DNA from: CAMTWZ01 sp041749075
Lineage (GTDB): Bacteria; Bacteroidota; Rhodothermia; Balneolales; HLUCCA01
Direction: 5' to 3'
DNA length: 64,000 nt
Assembly (NCBI GenBank): GCA_041749075.1
Contig: JBGTBY010000031.1
Coordinates: 62,001-126,000, forward strand
Numbering within the stretch: the first letter of the stretch is position 1; every line of letters starts with the position of its first letter. This document shows positions 1 to 7,832 of this stretch, in pieces. A program made the translations under genes and the position numbers. Below the pieces are notes generated by a model. The model was given only the letters and a program-made list of their open reading frames with translations, did no database searches and was not told where the DNA came from.

Positions 1-2253
1 CTGCACCTTGTAGGCAGAATCGACCATCACGAACGCCTGAAGGTCATTGTTCAAAAGAGCGTGGGCGTTGGCCTGGCTCAATTCAAGTGCGAGTTCGCGT
101 GCCTCCAATTCCTCATGAGCCACTTTCAGCTCGGAATAGGTGATCTGGATTTCCTCGTTCGCGCTTTGAAGCTCTTCATTGCTGGTCTCCAGCTCTTCAT
201 TGCTCGACTGGAATTCCTCATTCATGCCCTGCAACTCTTCATTGAGCGATTGTAGCTCCTCGTTGCTGTTTTCGATCACTTCGATATAGGTCTCTAGCTG
301 CAATTTGGTGGATGCCAACTCCTGTTCCAGCTCGTGCACCCTTCCCTGGGTTCGAGGTTTCGCTTCCGAAGACACCACATCCTTCAAATCGATCGTTTCG
401 AAAATGACCATGATCGTTGTTTGGGAATCGGTCTGGCTCAAGACCGGGAGGGCGCTGATCCGAACATATTGAAGTGGGCCAAACGGCTCAAAACGCCGGA
501 TACGCCCCTTTATGCCTGTTCGATTTTTTTGGACTTGTGTCAGAACCGACCGCACATCGAGATGAAGGTCCTGATGCACCATCTTCAGCAGATTCGTCTG
601 GATTTGACCCGCTGCCAGCGTCACAATCAATCTCACATCTCCATTCACTTCCAGAACGTCGAACGACTCGTTCACCACCACATAGGGATGTTCATAGGCG
701 CTGAACAGGGTTTCCCGAACCCTATCATGAAGGGTCGGCTTTTGAGGTCGCGTTTCGGCCGACGAGGGTGTGGACGTCGACGTGCTCAATGTTTTAGCGG
801 TCGGATACTTCAACGCACCCATCGCGCCGGGTTTGCGTCGGTAGAGCTTGTTCCTGGCATTGACCGAACCGAACAAGTCAGTGAAGTTACCGATGGTTTC
901 CGATTTTCCAAGAAACAGGATACCACCTGCTTTCAACGCATTCTGAAATACAGGGAACACACGTTGCTGAAGAGTGGCATTGAAATAAATGAGTAGGTTT
1001 CGGCACGAAACCAGATCCAATTTCAAAAACGGAGGATTCTGGGTCAGGTCGTGTTTGGAAAAAAGCACACGTGAGCGAATCGATTTCGACAGTTCGATCT
1101 GTTCTCCGACCCGGTTGATGGCCTCTCGATGATAGAGTTCGGGAATCGAGTCGAGTTCGTTGGCCGGGTATAAGCCTCGGCGTGCGATGGCGATGGCGCG
1201 GTCGTCGATGTCGGTCGCAAAAATCTGAAACGTGAATGTGGATTTCTGTTCTCTCAGGATCTGGTTGAGCATCATGGCGATCGAATACGCCTCTTGCCCG
1301 GTCGAACATCCCGGCACCCACACCCGAATGGGTTCCACGTCGCGTTTATCCACAATCAGGGACTGAATCAGCTTCCGAAGCTCGGAGAATGCGGCCGGGT
1401 CGCGGAAAAACGTCGTTACGCCGATCAAGATCGTGTTGAACATTTCATCCGCTTCGCTCGGATCCCGCTCGATCAGCGACACATAGTCGTCGATATCACT
1501 GATTCCCAATTGGGAAAGGCGTTTTTCCAACCGACGTCCCACGGTGCCGGATTTGTAATTGGAGAAATCCGCACCCGTCCGCTTTCCGAGCAGATAGAAA
1601 ATCCGGGACATCGAATCCGTCATGACATCCATGGCATCTGCCTCGATGTCTCGTGTTTTTCCGAGGAGATGGGCTTGGATGCTTGCCCCGATCTCATTCA
1701 CCGACACAATCTCATCCACAACTCCGGTTTGGATTGCGGCTTTCGGCATGCTGTCAAATTTCGCGGTTTCTGGCGATTGGACGATCACATAGCCCCCCGC
1801 TTCATGCAAGGCCACAACACCCTGCGCGCCGTCCGATCCGGTTCCGGATAAGATTACGCCAACCACCCGATGAGTGGTCTGTTTGGCAAGCGAGTTGAAT
1901 AGCACATTCACAGACGGCTTGGGTCCGGCCACTGTAGGCTCCTTCCGAAGCACGATCTTGCCTTTTTCAACCGAAATCTCCCGATCAGGAGGTGTGATGT
2001 AGACCATTCCCGCTTTCAGGGTCGTTTTAGAGGTCGCCTCCACCACAGTCAGTTCCGTTTCACGGTCGAGCAATTGGGTGAGGATGCTTTTATGCGACGG
2101 ACTAAGATGCTGCGCCACAATGAGACAGGCGTTTTCGAGCGGTGCCAGATGGGACAACAGATGCTGAAGAGCATCCAACCCACCGGCTGAAGCACCAATT
2201 GCAACGATAGTAAGAGTGGGACTTTTCAGGTGCGTCTCTCCGCCAAGTGTCAA
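1..2253 (-). CDS. CheB-CheR fusion sensory protein (3' end outside window)
   Basis: The minus-strand reading frame is open to the left edge, so only the N-terminal ~751 residues are visible. Residues ~14-190 are a CheB methylesterase domain: GASAGGLDAL carries the likely nucleophile Ser22, followed by VAQHLSP and GVILSGTGSDG. Residues ~205-480 are CheR (VPGCSTGQEAYSIAMM for S-adenosylmethionine binding, SCRNLLIYF). A PAS-like segment follows, then a long coiled coil of NEELQS/NEELET repeats, then the start of what looks like another PAS domain. Fusions of this kind usually continue into a kinase module, which would lie outside the window. They couple receptor-modification enzymes to sensing outside classical chemotaxis. 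No in-frame ATG exists between the upstream TAA and the CheB core, so a TTG at 2253 (or CTG at 2229, which has GGAGA upstream) is the likely start. No chemoreceptor is nearby. Confidence 0.9.
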   Translation of the reverse strand, partial: MTLGGETHLKSPTLTIVAIGASAGGLDALQHLLSHLAPLENACLIVAQHLSPSHKSILTQLLDRETELTVVEATSKTTLKAGMVYITPPDREISVEKGKIVLRKEPTVAGPKPSVNVLFNSLAKQTTHRVVGVILSGTGSDGAQGVVALHEAGGYVIVQSPETAKFDSMPKAAIQTGVVDEIVSVNEIGASIQAHLLGKTRDIEADAMDVMTDSMSRIFYLLGKRTGADFSNYKSGTVGRRLEKRLSQLGISDIDDYVSLIERDPSEADEMFNTILIGVTTFFRDPAAFSELRKLIQSLIVDKRDVEPIRVWVPGCSTGQEAYSIAMMLNQILREQKSTFTFQIFATDIDDRAIAIARRGLYPANELDSIPELYHREAINRVGEQIELSKSIRSRVLFSKHDLTQNPPFLKLDLVSCRNLLIYFNATLQQRVFPVFQNALKAGGILFLGKSETIGNFTDLFGSVNARNKLYRRKPGAMGALKYPTAKTLSTSTSTPSSAETRPQKPTLHDRVRETLFSAYEHPYVVVNESFDVLEVNGDVRLIVTLAAGQIQTNLLKMVHQDLHLDVRSVLTQVQKNRTGIKGRIRRFEPFGPLQYVRISALPVLSQTDSQTTIMVIFETIDLKDVVSSEAKPRTQGRVHELEQELASTKLQLETYIEVIENSNEELQSLNEELQGMNEEFQSSNEELETSNEELQSANEEIQITYSELKVAHEELEARELALELSQANAHALLNNDLQAFVMVDSAYKVQ

Positions 2254-2323
2254 ATTATATTACAATATACCATTACGGTATTGTTGGGATTGTAAGTTTA
2301 TTGCATGGCGGAAAAGCCGAGTT

Positions 2324-2848
2324 TTAGGGCTCGATCACCAATTTCAGGTTCATCCCCAATCCCGCTTCCACAATCTTTTTGAAGGTAGATAACTCGATAT
2401 CGGTCTTGTTATTCTCCACACGTGAGATATAAAAGCGGGATGTGCCGCTTCGATGCGCGACTTCTTCTTGCGTCAAGCCTGCCTTGATCCGCGCGGTTCG
2501 AATCAGTTTTCCAAAGCGATGGTTTGTCTCGCCACTCATTTCCGAACTCAAATCATATAAGACATCCGGACCGATTTCGTAAGGATGTCTTTCGTCTACT
2601 CCCTCATCATTTTTCAATGTGATGGTGATGTTGGGCCAGGAAAGTGTCTGGTTGCGCAATTCCACCTTCTGAAATTCCTTGATGTCGAGAAGCGGATTCT
2701 CGATATCGGTCTTCATCACGTTCCAGGATTCGAAAATCTGTTTGAAATCCAAGATTCGGCTTTCGCTGTTATTGAACATGACCTGAACGGTAAACCCGTC
2801 AATACGCTCAATCTTGAGGATGCGGGGGATTTTGATGTGCTTTCTCAT
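2324..2848 (-). CDS. DUF2442-like / XRE helix-turn-helix protein
   Basis: The 174-residue protein has two parts. The N-terminal ~85 residues resemble DUF2442 (KIERIDGFTVQVMFNN, then ILDFKQIFE). Residues ~110-170 are an XRE/Cro helix-turn-helix (GKLIRTARIKAGLTQEEVAHRSGTSRF split across the helices, then ISRVENNKTDIELSTFKKIVEA). Its ATG overlaps the stop of the upstream DUF4160 gene by 4 nt, so the two are co-translated. DUF4160/DUF2442 neighbours with an HTH domain are commonly seen as small toxin-antitoxin-like or mobile modules; that role is inferred and no toxin activity can be read from the sequence. The XRE domain probably autoregulates the pair. Confidence 0.8.
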   Translation of the reverse strand: MRKHIKIPRILKIERIDGFTVQVMFNNSESRILDFKQIFESWNVMKTDIENPLLDIKEFQKVELRNQTLSWPNITITLKNDEGVDERHPYEIGPDVLYDLSSEMSGETNHRFGKLIRTARIKAGLTQEEVAHRSGTSRFYISRVENNKTDIELSTFKKIVEAGLGMNLKLVIEP

Positions 2849-3078
2849 CGGCGTGGGTTCAACTTGTTATATGTGTCCATCAGATACGATATGTTCTGTT
2901 CAGCCCAAGAAATCACTTTCGTTCGTTGGGCTTTTGGTATGCTTCCAGCATAAGTCGCCAATGATTCGATTTCGATCAATTCTTCATATTCCGCATACAA
3001 CACATGGAAATGCGGAGGGGGATGTTCTCTTGAGTAAACGTCAATCTTGATCGAATCAATGAGCTTGATCGTCGGCAT
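2845..3078 (-). CDS. DUF4160 domain protein
   Basis: This 77-residue protein has the family signature SREHPPPHFHV, an acidic stretch (AEYEELIEIES), then the conserved SIPKAQRTKVISWAEQN C-terminal region. It is the first gene of a two-gene unit, with an ATGA overlap into the DUF2442-XRE gene. DUF4160 proteins have no established biochemical activity; the recurrent pairing with DUF2442/XRE proteins suggests a toxin-antitoxin-like or regulatory partner. The surrounding DNA is more A+T-rich than the flanking cheBR and cation-efflux genes, consistent with acquisition. Confidence 0.8.
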   Translation of the reverse strand: MPTIKLIDSIKIDVYSREHPPPHFHVLYAEYEELIEIESLATYAGSIPKAQRTKVISWAEQNISYLMDTYNKLNPRR

Positions 3079-3176
3079 ACGATGTTGTCTATGTAGATAA
3101 CATGATAGTGAGAGATAAAAGTATTTCCAATTGGGATTTTGGCTAAAAGTTGACCTGCGTTAAGAGCGCATAACGA

Positions 3177-3674
3177 CTATGCTGAATTCGCAGCTTGTCG
3201 CTCGATTTCGGCGCGTATCAGCTTTAAGTCGGATTGAAATTCCCTGTCGACTCGATTGCTATCAGATAATATATAAGCTGGTTTTCTATAAACATCAATT
3301 GGGAATGCATTTTGCCACGACGCCTTGTCTTTAGTTACTTCCACAGCTTGTTTCGATCCGAAAACAGTATCAGTTACTTCTATACTTGAGTTGAACTGGT
3401 CGGCAGTAATGTCAACTAAATACTCGTCGATCTCAATCCAAACATGTCTTTGTAGACCAGAAAATCCTCCATTGACAATCTCAATTGATTTATAGCCTAG
3501 TTCAAGTAAGTACGAACCGAGTATTGTCGACGTTCTTTCACAAGATCCGCCAGGGAAATTGGTAAATAGAAGAGATTTGATATCTAGGATAGATAGGTTC
3601 GATTTAACCCTTTCAACCGCATTTCTGAACGACTTACAATCTTCAAAAAGCTTTAATTCGAAGTTTTGCTCCAT
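3177..3674 (-). CDS. Uncharacterised protein with a Cys-His-Asp papain/transglutaminase-like arrangement
   Basis: I do not recognise a named family for this 165-residue protein. It has a plausible thiol-enzyme arrangement: GGSCERTS (Cys45) at the head of a helix, then QRHVWIEI (His77) and LVDITADQF (Asp88), the order and spacing seen in transglutaminase-like and papain-like folds. No signal peptide is evident. Its start overlaps the end of the upstream membrane-protein gene by 22 nt, so the two probably work together. The codons are A+T-richer than those of flanking housekeeping genes. Catalysis is inferred from residue pattern only. Confidence 0.6.
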   Translation of the reverse strand: MEQNFELKLFEDCKSFRNAVERVKSNLSILDIKSLLFTNFPGGSCERTSTILGSYLLELGYKSIEIVNGGFSGLQRHVWIEIDEYLVDITADQFNSSIEVTDTVFGSKQAVEVTKDKASWQNAFPIDVYRKPAYILSDSNRVDREFQSDLKLIRAEIERQAANSA

Positions 3675-4423
3675 GAATTGTTTCTGAAGTATTGGTAATT
3701 AAACAGTTCAAAATCATCACTGTATATGATGTTGCTTTCAATAAGAAAATCAAAAAAAAGTCGTCGACTTTCAATTTTAGAAACTAATACAGAATCAAAC
3801 CGACTGAATTCGGGAATGTCGCTGGCTTTTCCCAAGACTAAATCATACAAGTCACGAGTGTTGGTTTCGTCAGTTATCAACCCACCATACTTGTTTAGCA
3901 ATACTAGGTTATTGTCGATGTATCGGATCACATCGTTGCTCGGGAAGATTTCAAAATTGTAGCTTCGAGTTCTTCCATCAATTACATAAATAAAGCTTGT
4001 CACATAGTGACCATCAGAAACCCGAACCTGTTTCCAACCTTCAATTTTCAGGACACCTTTCAGTGACTTCAAGTCATCTTGGATCAACGTCTCATTGTTT
4101 TTTATGGGCTTGACGGATCGAATCTCAGATAGCAAAAAAGACCTTCTAACTTTATCTATTGCTTGCTGATCCAATGATGTTGCTATTTTATGCTCTTCGT
4201 GTGACGAACTAAGAATGGGTGTTTCTCTACCAGAGCTCAAAATCCAGACATCACCTGTGCGCTTGTCGATTTTATAAGAAACGTGGTCTGATACTTTCTG
4301 AAGTTCAAATCGATCAGAACGATACTGGTAGACAATAATCGTGATCAGAATCAGGCTGACTACAAGCAGTAATGTTGTCCATGATGACAGGTAGAGCCTG
4401 TTTTTAACTTCTGGATTCGTCAT
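3653..4423 (-). CDS. Uncharacterised single-pass membrane protein
   Basis: This 256-residue protein has one N-terminal membrane segment at about residues 15-33 (SSWTTLLLVVSLILITIIV) and a polar, probably periplasmic remainder. No recognised domain or motif was found. The stop lies 22 nt inside the gene for the Cys-His-Asp protein, which suggests translational coupling. A tethered protein followed by a soluble putative thiol enzyme is the only functional hint. Base composition is A+T-rich, matching the neighbouring accessory genes rather than the UspA/CDF genes upstream. Confidence 0.65.
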   Translation of the reverse strand: MTNPEVKNRLYLSSWTTLLLVVSLILITIIVYQYRSDRFELQKVSDHVSYKIDKRTGDVWILSSGRETPILSSSHEEHKIATSLDQQAIDKVRRSFLLSEIRSVKPIKNNETLIQDDLKSLKGVLKIEGWKQVRVSDGHYVTSFIYVIDGRTRSYNFEIFPSNDVIRYIDNNLVLLNKYGGLITDETNTRDLYDLVLGKASDIPEFSRFDSVLVSKIESRRLFFDFLIESNIIYSDDFELFNYQYFRNNSWSKTSN

Positions 4424-4448
4424 AAACCACGATTCTCCATTTCAAAAA

Positions 4449-4877
4449 CTATTTAATAATCGTGATCACGCAATTCAGGTGATGCAGGATGTAATTCGTG
4501 ACGCCGCCCGATAGCAGATCCGTGATCTTCCACTGATAGTCACCGCCACCCATGATCACATGATCGATGCTGGCCTTGCGTGCGGTATCCACGATGGTCT
4601 CGCGGGGCTCGCCGATGGCCACCATGGTTGAGACCGAGTCCGCATCCCCCGCTTCCATCTGAAAAAAGTCCTTCGCCTCACGCAGCACGATCTTGCTTTT
4701 GTCGCGATTCAGGTCGTTCTCTTTTTCTTTCCGATCGCGCGGATCCGGAATCACGGTCATGATCAGTACGATGGGTTTGGGATCCATCAATTTGTACAGC
4801 CGAGCGGCATATTGAACCGATAAGGTGGCGTATTTCGAGCCATCGGTGGCCAATAACCAGCGTTGGGGCAGACTCAT
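4449..4877 (-). CDS. Universal stress protein (UspA family)
   Basis: The 142-residue protein has the Usp fold: an N-terminal strand WLLATDGSKYATLSVQYAARL with the conserved D-G-S, a central VAIGEPRETIVDTARKASIDHVIMGGG stretch and a C-terminal GGVTNYILHHLNCVITIIK strand. The nucleotide-binding GxxGx9GS/T loop is recognisable but degenerate (GGGDYQWKITDLLSGGVT), so ATP binding is uncertain. Its ATG overlaps the stop of the cation-efflux gene by 4 nt, giving a two-gene operon that links a cytoplasmic stress protein with metal export. Confidence 0.9.
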   Translation of the reverse strand: MSLPQRWLLATDGSKYATLSVQYAARLYKLMDPKPIVLIMTVIPDPRDRKEKENDLNRDKSKIVLREAKDFFQMEAGDADSVSTMVAIGEPRETIVDTARKASIDHVIMGGGDYQWKITDLLSGGVTNYILHHLNCVITIIK

Positions 4878-5842
4878 GTGTGTGTTCCTCCGTCGTTATG
4901 ATCCAGATCTTGGCGCTCGTTCAATCCGGCCAATACTTTGTGTGCGGTTTCGTGCTCGTGCTCGGGTTCCATGTGTAAGGTAACCACGGCATCGCCATTC
5001 ACCGACTTCATGATGCGTTTTTCCAATATGGTGCTGATCTGATGTGCTTCTTTCAGCGTGAGGTTGTCATCCATCAACACATGAAGTTCGATCCAGGTGG
5101 TGTGTCCGGTCGTGCGATGGCGCAACTTATGCCACGATCGGATCTGTTCCGGCAGTTTCGTTTCCAATACGGTTCGGATGCGCTTGTCCTGGGCTTCATC
5201 CACCGTGTCCATGATGCCTCGGATGGCGAACCGCATCAGTTTTCCGCCCTCGAACATGATATAAATGGCCACGCCAACGGCCACGATCACATCCAGAATG
5301 GTGAGCCCGCTGAAATGGATGAGGATGAGCGTGACCACGACGCCCGCGCTGGTCCACACATCCGTCATCGTATGTTTTCCATTGCCGATGAGGATATTGT
5401 TCTGCTCCTGCTTGCCCACCCGGATCAGATAACTTCCCAAGGCCAGATTCATGATGCCCGCACCGCCGACCACGATCATGCCTTCAGTCAGATGATCGGG
5501 TTGGAGACCCAGAATGAGGTGGATCGCCGATTGATACAAGATTCCGATGCCGGCGAAGAAAATGACAGTTCCTTCCACGCCTACGGATAGGAATTCGATG
5601 CGCTCGTGACCGTACGTATGGGTCGCATCCGCTGGTTTCATGCTGAGCCAAACGCCATAGAAGGAAAAGGAGACGGCCAACAGATGCACGAGCGATTCGG
5701 CCGCATCCGACAGTACCGTGTTCGATCCGGTGATCCAATACCCCGTGCCTTTGATGAGCAACGACGCGACCGAAACCATCAGGCTGATGGCGATAGCCCG
5801 TTTCACACGAGCGTTCGAAGCGGTCAGTTCAAGTCGGTGCAT
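4874..5842 (-). CDS. Cation diffusion facilitator family transporter
   Basis: The 322-residue protein has about six membrane segments and a cytoplasmic C-terminal domain typical of CDF proteins, which export divalent metals by proton antiport. The putative metal-site helices carry SDAAESLVH (TM2) and HTMTDVWTSAGV (TM5). THTYGHERIEFLS is the conserved loop after TM2. The C-terminal dimerisation domain contains TTWIELHVLMDD, and the tail is His-rich (EPEHEHETAHK, HNDGGTHT), plausible for metal sensing. The metal cannot be assigned; the family moves Zn, Fe, Co, Cd or Mn. It is divergent from the nucleotidyltransferase gene, with 49 bp between starts. Confidence 0.9.
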   Translation of the reverse strand: MHRLELTASNARVKRAIAISLMVSVASLLIKGTGYWITGSNTVLSDAAESLVHLLAVSFSFYGVWLSMKPADATHTYGHERIEFLSVGVEGTVIFFAGIGILYQSAIHLILGLQPDHLTEGMIVVGGAGIMNLALGSYLIRVGKQEQNNILIGNGKHTMTDVWTSAGVVVTLILIHFSGLTILDVIVAVGVAIYIMFEGGKLMRFAIRGIMDTVDEAQDKRIRTVLETKLPEQIRSWHKLRHRTTGHTTWIELHVLMDDNLTLKEAHQISTILEKRIMKSVNGDAVVTLHMEPEHEHETAHKVLAGLNERQDLDHNDGGTHT

Positions 5843-5891
5843 AGCTGAAATTTGGGTATTTTAGGCACACTATCAACGATAATTTACGGTT

Positions 5892-7301
5892 TTGACCGGA
5901 CTCGACCCCACCCATATCACCCTGTTTCAGACCGTATCGGATGTGGCCCAGAAATTGGGTCAGCCCGTGTATGTGGTCGGCGGATATGTGAGGGATTATT
6001 ACTTGAATCGGCTTCGTCCGGACAAAGAGCCCGATATCGATTTTGTGACCATTGGCTCGGGCATCGCCTTCGCCGAAGCCTTGGCCACAGAGCTGAAAAC
6101 CACCCAAGTCGCCGTGTTCAAGCAATTCGGAACCGCGCAAGTGGGATGGAAGGGGATGCACCTCGAATTCGTTGGTGCGAGAAAGGAAAGCTATCGCATC
6201 GAGTCGCGCAAGCCGATCGTGGAAGACGGAACCCTGGAAGACGACCAGAAACGTCGTGATTTCACCATCAACGCGCTGAGCTGGTCGCTGAACAAAGAGG
6301 ATTTCGGAACGTTGCTTGATCCCTTTGGCGGCATCCGGGATCTGCAGGATCGGGTGATCCGAACCCCGCTCGAACCCGACATCACATTCAGTGACGATCC
6401 GCTCCGCATGCTGCGCGCCGTGCGCTTCGCGTCGCAGCTTAGTTTCGATATCGATCCGGTCACATTCGAGGGCATCAAAGTGATGTCGAATCGCCTCGAC
6501 ATCATTTCCAAAGAGCGCATCCTCGACGAGCTGAACAAGATCATCCTGTCGCCGATTCCATCCACAGGATTTGCATTGTTGTTCGAAAGTGGCTTGCTAG
6601 GCACGTTTTTCCCGGAAATGGTGAAGCTTCACGGTGTTCAAGAAGTGGAGAATTACCGGCATAAGGATAATTTCTGGCACACATTACAGGTATTGGACAA
6701 TGTGGCGATGGTGAGTGACGATCTCTGGCTCCGCTGGGCCGCCATCCTGCATGATATCGCCAAGCCGAACACCCAGAAGTTTGTGGATGGCATCGGTTGG
6801 ACGTTCCACGGACACGATGCCGTGGGCGCGAACATGACCAAGCGCATCTTCACCCGATTGGGATTGCCGCTCGATGAGCGGATGCGGTTCGTGCAGAATC
6901 TGGTGAGGCTGCATCTGCGTCCGATTGCGCTGGTGAAGGAAGAGGTGACCGAATCCGCCCTCAGAAGACTATTATTTGATGCGGGCGAAGACCTTGAAGC
7001 GCTCATGATGCTCTGTCGGGCCGACATCACCAGTAAGAACGACCGCAAAGTTCAGAAATATCTGGCCAACTTCGCTTCGGTGGAAGAACGCCTCGTCGAG
7101 GTGGAGGAGAAGGACAAGCTGCGGAACTGGCGTCCACCAATTTCGGGTGAAGACATCATGAAAGCGCTGAATCTGCCACCGGGACCTGAAGTCGGGAAGA
7201 TCAAGAAGCAGATTGAAGAGGCGATCCTCGAGGGAGAAATTGCGAATGAATACGATGCCGCGTATTCCTTCATGTTGCGAGTGGCGGGAAGGGATAAGTA
7301 G
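5892..7301 (+). CDS. CCA-adding-type tRNA nucleotidyltransferase / poly(A) polymerase family with HD domain
   Basis: This 469-residue class II nucleotidyltransferase has VVGGYVRD at residues 28-35, the catalytic DID at 48-50, and RRDFTINAL closing the palm domain. PLRMLRAVRFASQL marks the RNA-binding helical region. An HD-type phosphohydrolase segment (HTLQVLDNV, ILHDIAKPNTQ, FHGHDAVGA) follows in the C-terminal half. It would add or repair the 3' CCA of tRNA. Bacteria may carry separate A- and CC-adding enzymes, so the exact specificity is open. The start is a TTG (MTGLDP...); no ATG fits. Confidence 0.93.
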   Translation: MTGLDPTHITLFQTVSDVAQKLGQPVYVVGGYVRDYYLNRLRPDKEPDIDFVTIGSGIAFAEALATELKTTQVAVFKQFGTAQVGWKGMHLEFVGARKESYRIESRKPIVEDGTLEDDQKRRDFTINALSWSLNKEDFGTLLDPFGGIRDLQDRVIRTPLEPDITFSDDPLRMLRAVRFASQLSFDIDPVTFEGIKVMSNRLDIISKERILDELNKIILSPIPSTGFALLFESGLLGTFFPEMVKLHGVQEVENYRHKDNFWHTLQVLDNVAMVSDDLWLRWAAILHDIAKPNTQKFVDGIGWTFHGHDAVGANMTKRIFTRLGLPLDERMRFVQNLVRLHLRPIALVKEEVTESALRRLLFDAGEDLEALMMLCRADITSKNDRKVQKYLANFASVEERLVEVEEKDKLRNWRPPISGEDIMKALNLPPGPEVGKIKKQIEEAILEGEIANEYDAAYSFMLRVAGRDK

Positions 7302-7341
7302 GAAGTAGGAAGGGTGAAGATCTTAAATCTTCCACCTTCTC

Positions 7342-7490
7342 TGTCCGCAAGTATCACTTAATAACGACGTTATGTGCCGTTTTTAAGCAATTAGTTGTGC
7401 CTGATTACGTAATGATTTCGAATCGTATGTATATTGATAACAATCAATTACGACGATTTGACAGGGCAATAAGTAACACTGTCCGCAAGT
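7342..7490. repeat. Direct TGTCCGCAAGT repeats (pair 1)
   Basis: TGTCCGCAAGT occurs at 7342-7352 and 7480-7490 in the same orientation. The first copy continues ATCAC, close to the ATTAC that follows the copy upstream of the mobile mystery protein A gene near 30858. The second copy, with flanks, gives ACACTGTCCGCAAGTCAA, an 18-bp exact match to the copy at 30333. Two subtypes recurring at two loci 23 kb apart argue against chance. Confidence 0.75.
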
Positions 7491-7533
7491 CAACATATAT
7501 CCATAGCAAATCCTAGCTTTCTTTGCCGACTTC

Positions 7534-7701
7534 TCACCGGCCGTAGCCTTCTGTGATATTGGAGGAAATGGATAGAGCCGATCGCTTCATCTGTCTTTGG
7601 TAATCAAAGTCTTTGATGGTTTTGATAACTTGGTATGCTTGGTTGTTCACTTGTTTTGCGCGATTCCAAACGGTCAAATCCTCGAGTTTTCGTATAGGCA
7701 T
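7534..7701 (-). pseudogene. Truncated four-helix-bundle (23S rRNA intervening-sequence-type) protein
   Basis: The minus strand from ATG 7701 encodes 55 residues with the start of the four-helix-bundle family: MPIRKLEDLTVWNRAKQVN, a hydrophilic helix, then MKRSALSISSNITEGYGR, matching the family consensus RRAAvSIpsNIAEGyGR. A TGA follows at exactly the point where family members continue for another ~55-60 residues, so half the bundle is missing. I could not follow the missing helices downstream in any frame. An intact paralogue of the family lies at 56581-56934. The family is found in 23S rRNA insertions and as free-standing genes of unknown function. Confidence 0.75.
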
Positions 7702-7832
7702 GGGGGTCTGATTTAGGTTAATAAATGCTCAAAACGAACGTCAAATAAGCATTGTTTTGAATCAGGCACAGATTCCGTAACGATTGTTCTTCCCTCTTCC
7801 AACTTCCTACTTCAACCTTCCACCTCTTCACG

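Larger units (their letters stand above)
7302..7832. repeat. 530-bp gap with short repeats and a gene remnant
   Basis: No intact gene fits here. Immediately after the upstream stop is a purine-rich word string (GGAAGTAGGAAGGGTGAAG, 7301-7319). The gap ends with its approximate reverse complement (TTCCAACTTCCTACTTCAA, around 7797-7815) just before ispE. Two direct copies of TGTCCGCAAGT lie at 7342-7352 and 7480-7490. An 11-bp inverted pair TGTGCCTGATT (7396-7406) / AATCAGGCACA (7760-7770) brackets the truncated four-helix-bundle gene listed separately. The arrangement looks like debris of one or more small inserted cassettes. Confidence 0.7.

Noticed and set aside
61..1898. Plus-strand ORFs of 64-220 residues opposite the cheBR fusion
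   Set aside because: They are antisense shadows; the minus strand gives continuous CheB, CheR and coiled-coil sequence through the same bases.
2248..2253. TTGACA at 2248-2253 (minus) as a -35 promoter box
   Set aside because: It coincides with the only plausible TTG start of the cheBR fusion, and Bacteroidota-type promoters do not use TTGACA, so it was not called.
7302..7832. tRNA or structured RNA gene in the large intergenic gap
   Set aside because: No cloverleaf with a T-arm GTTCGA-type loop could be folded by eye; the content is better explained by the repeats and the truncated ORF.
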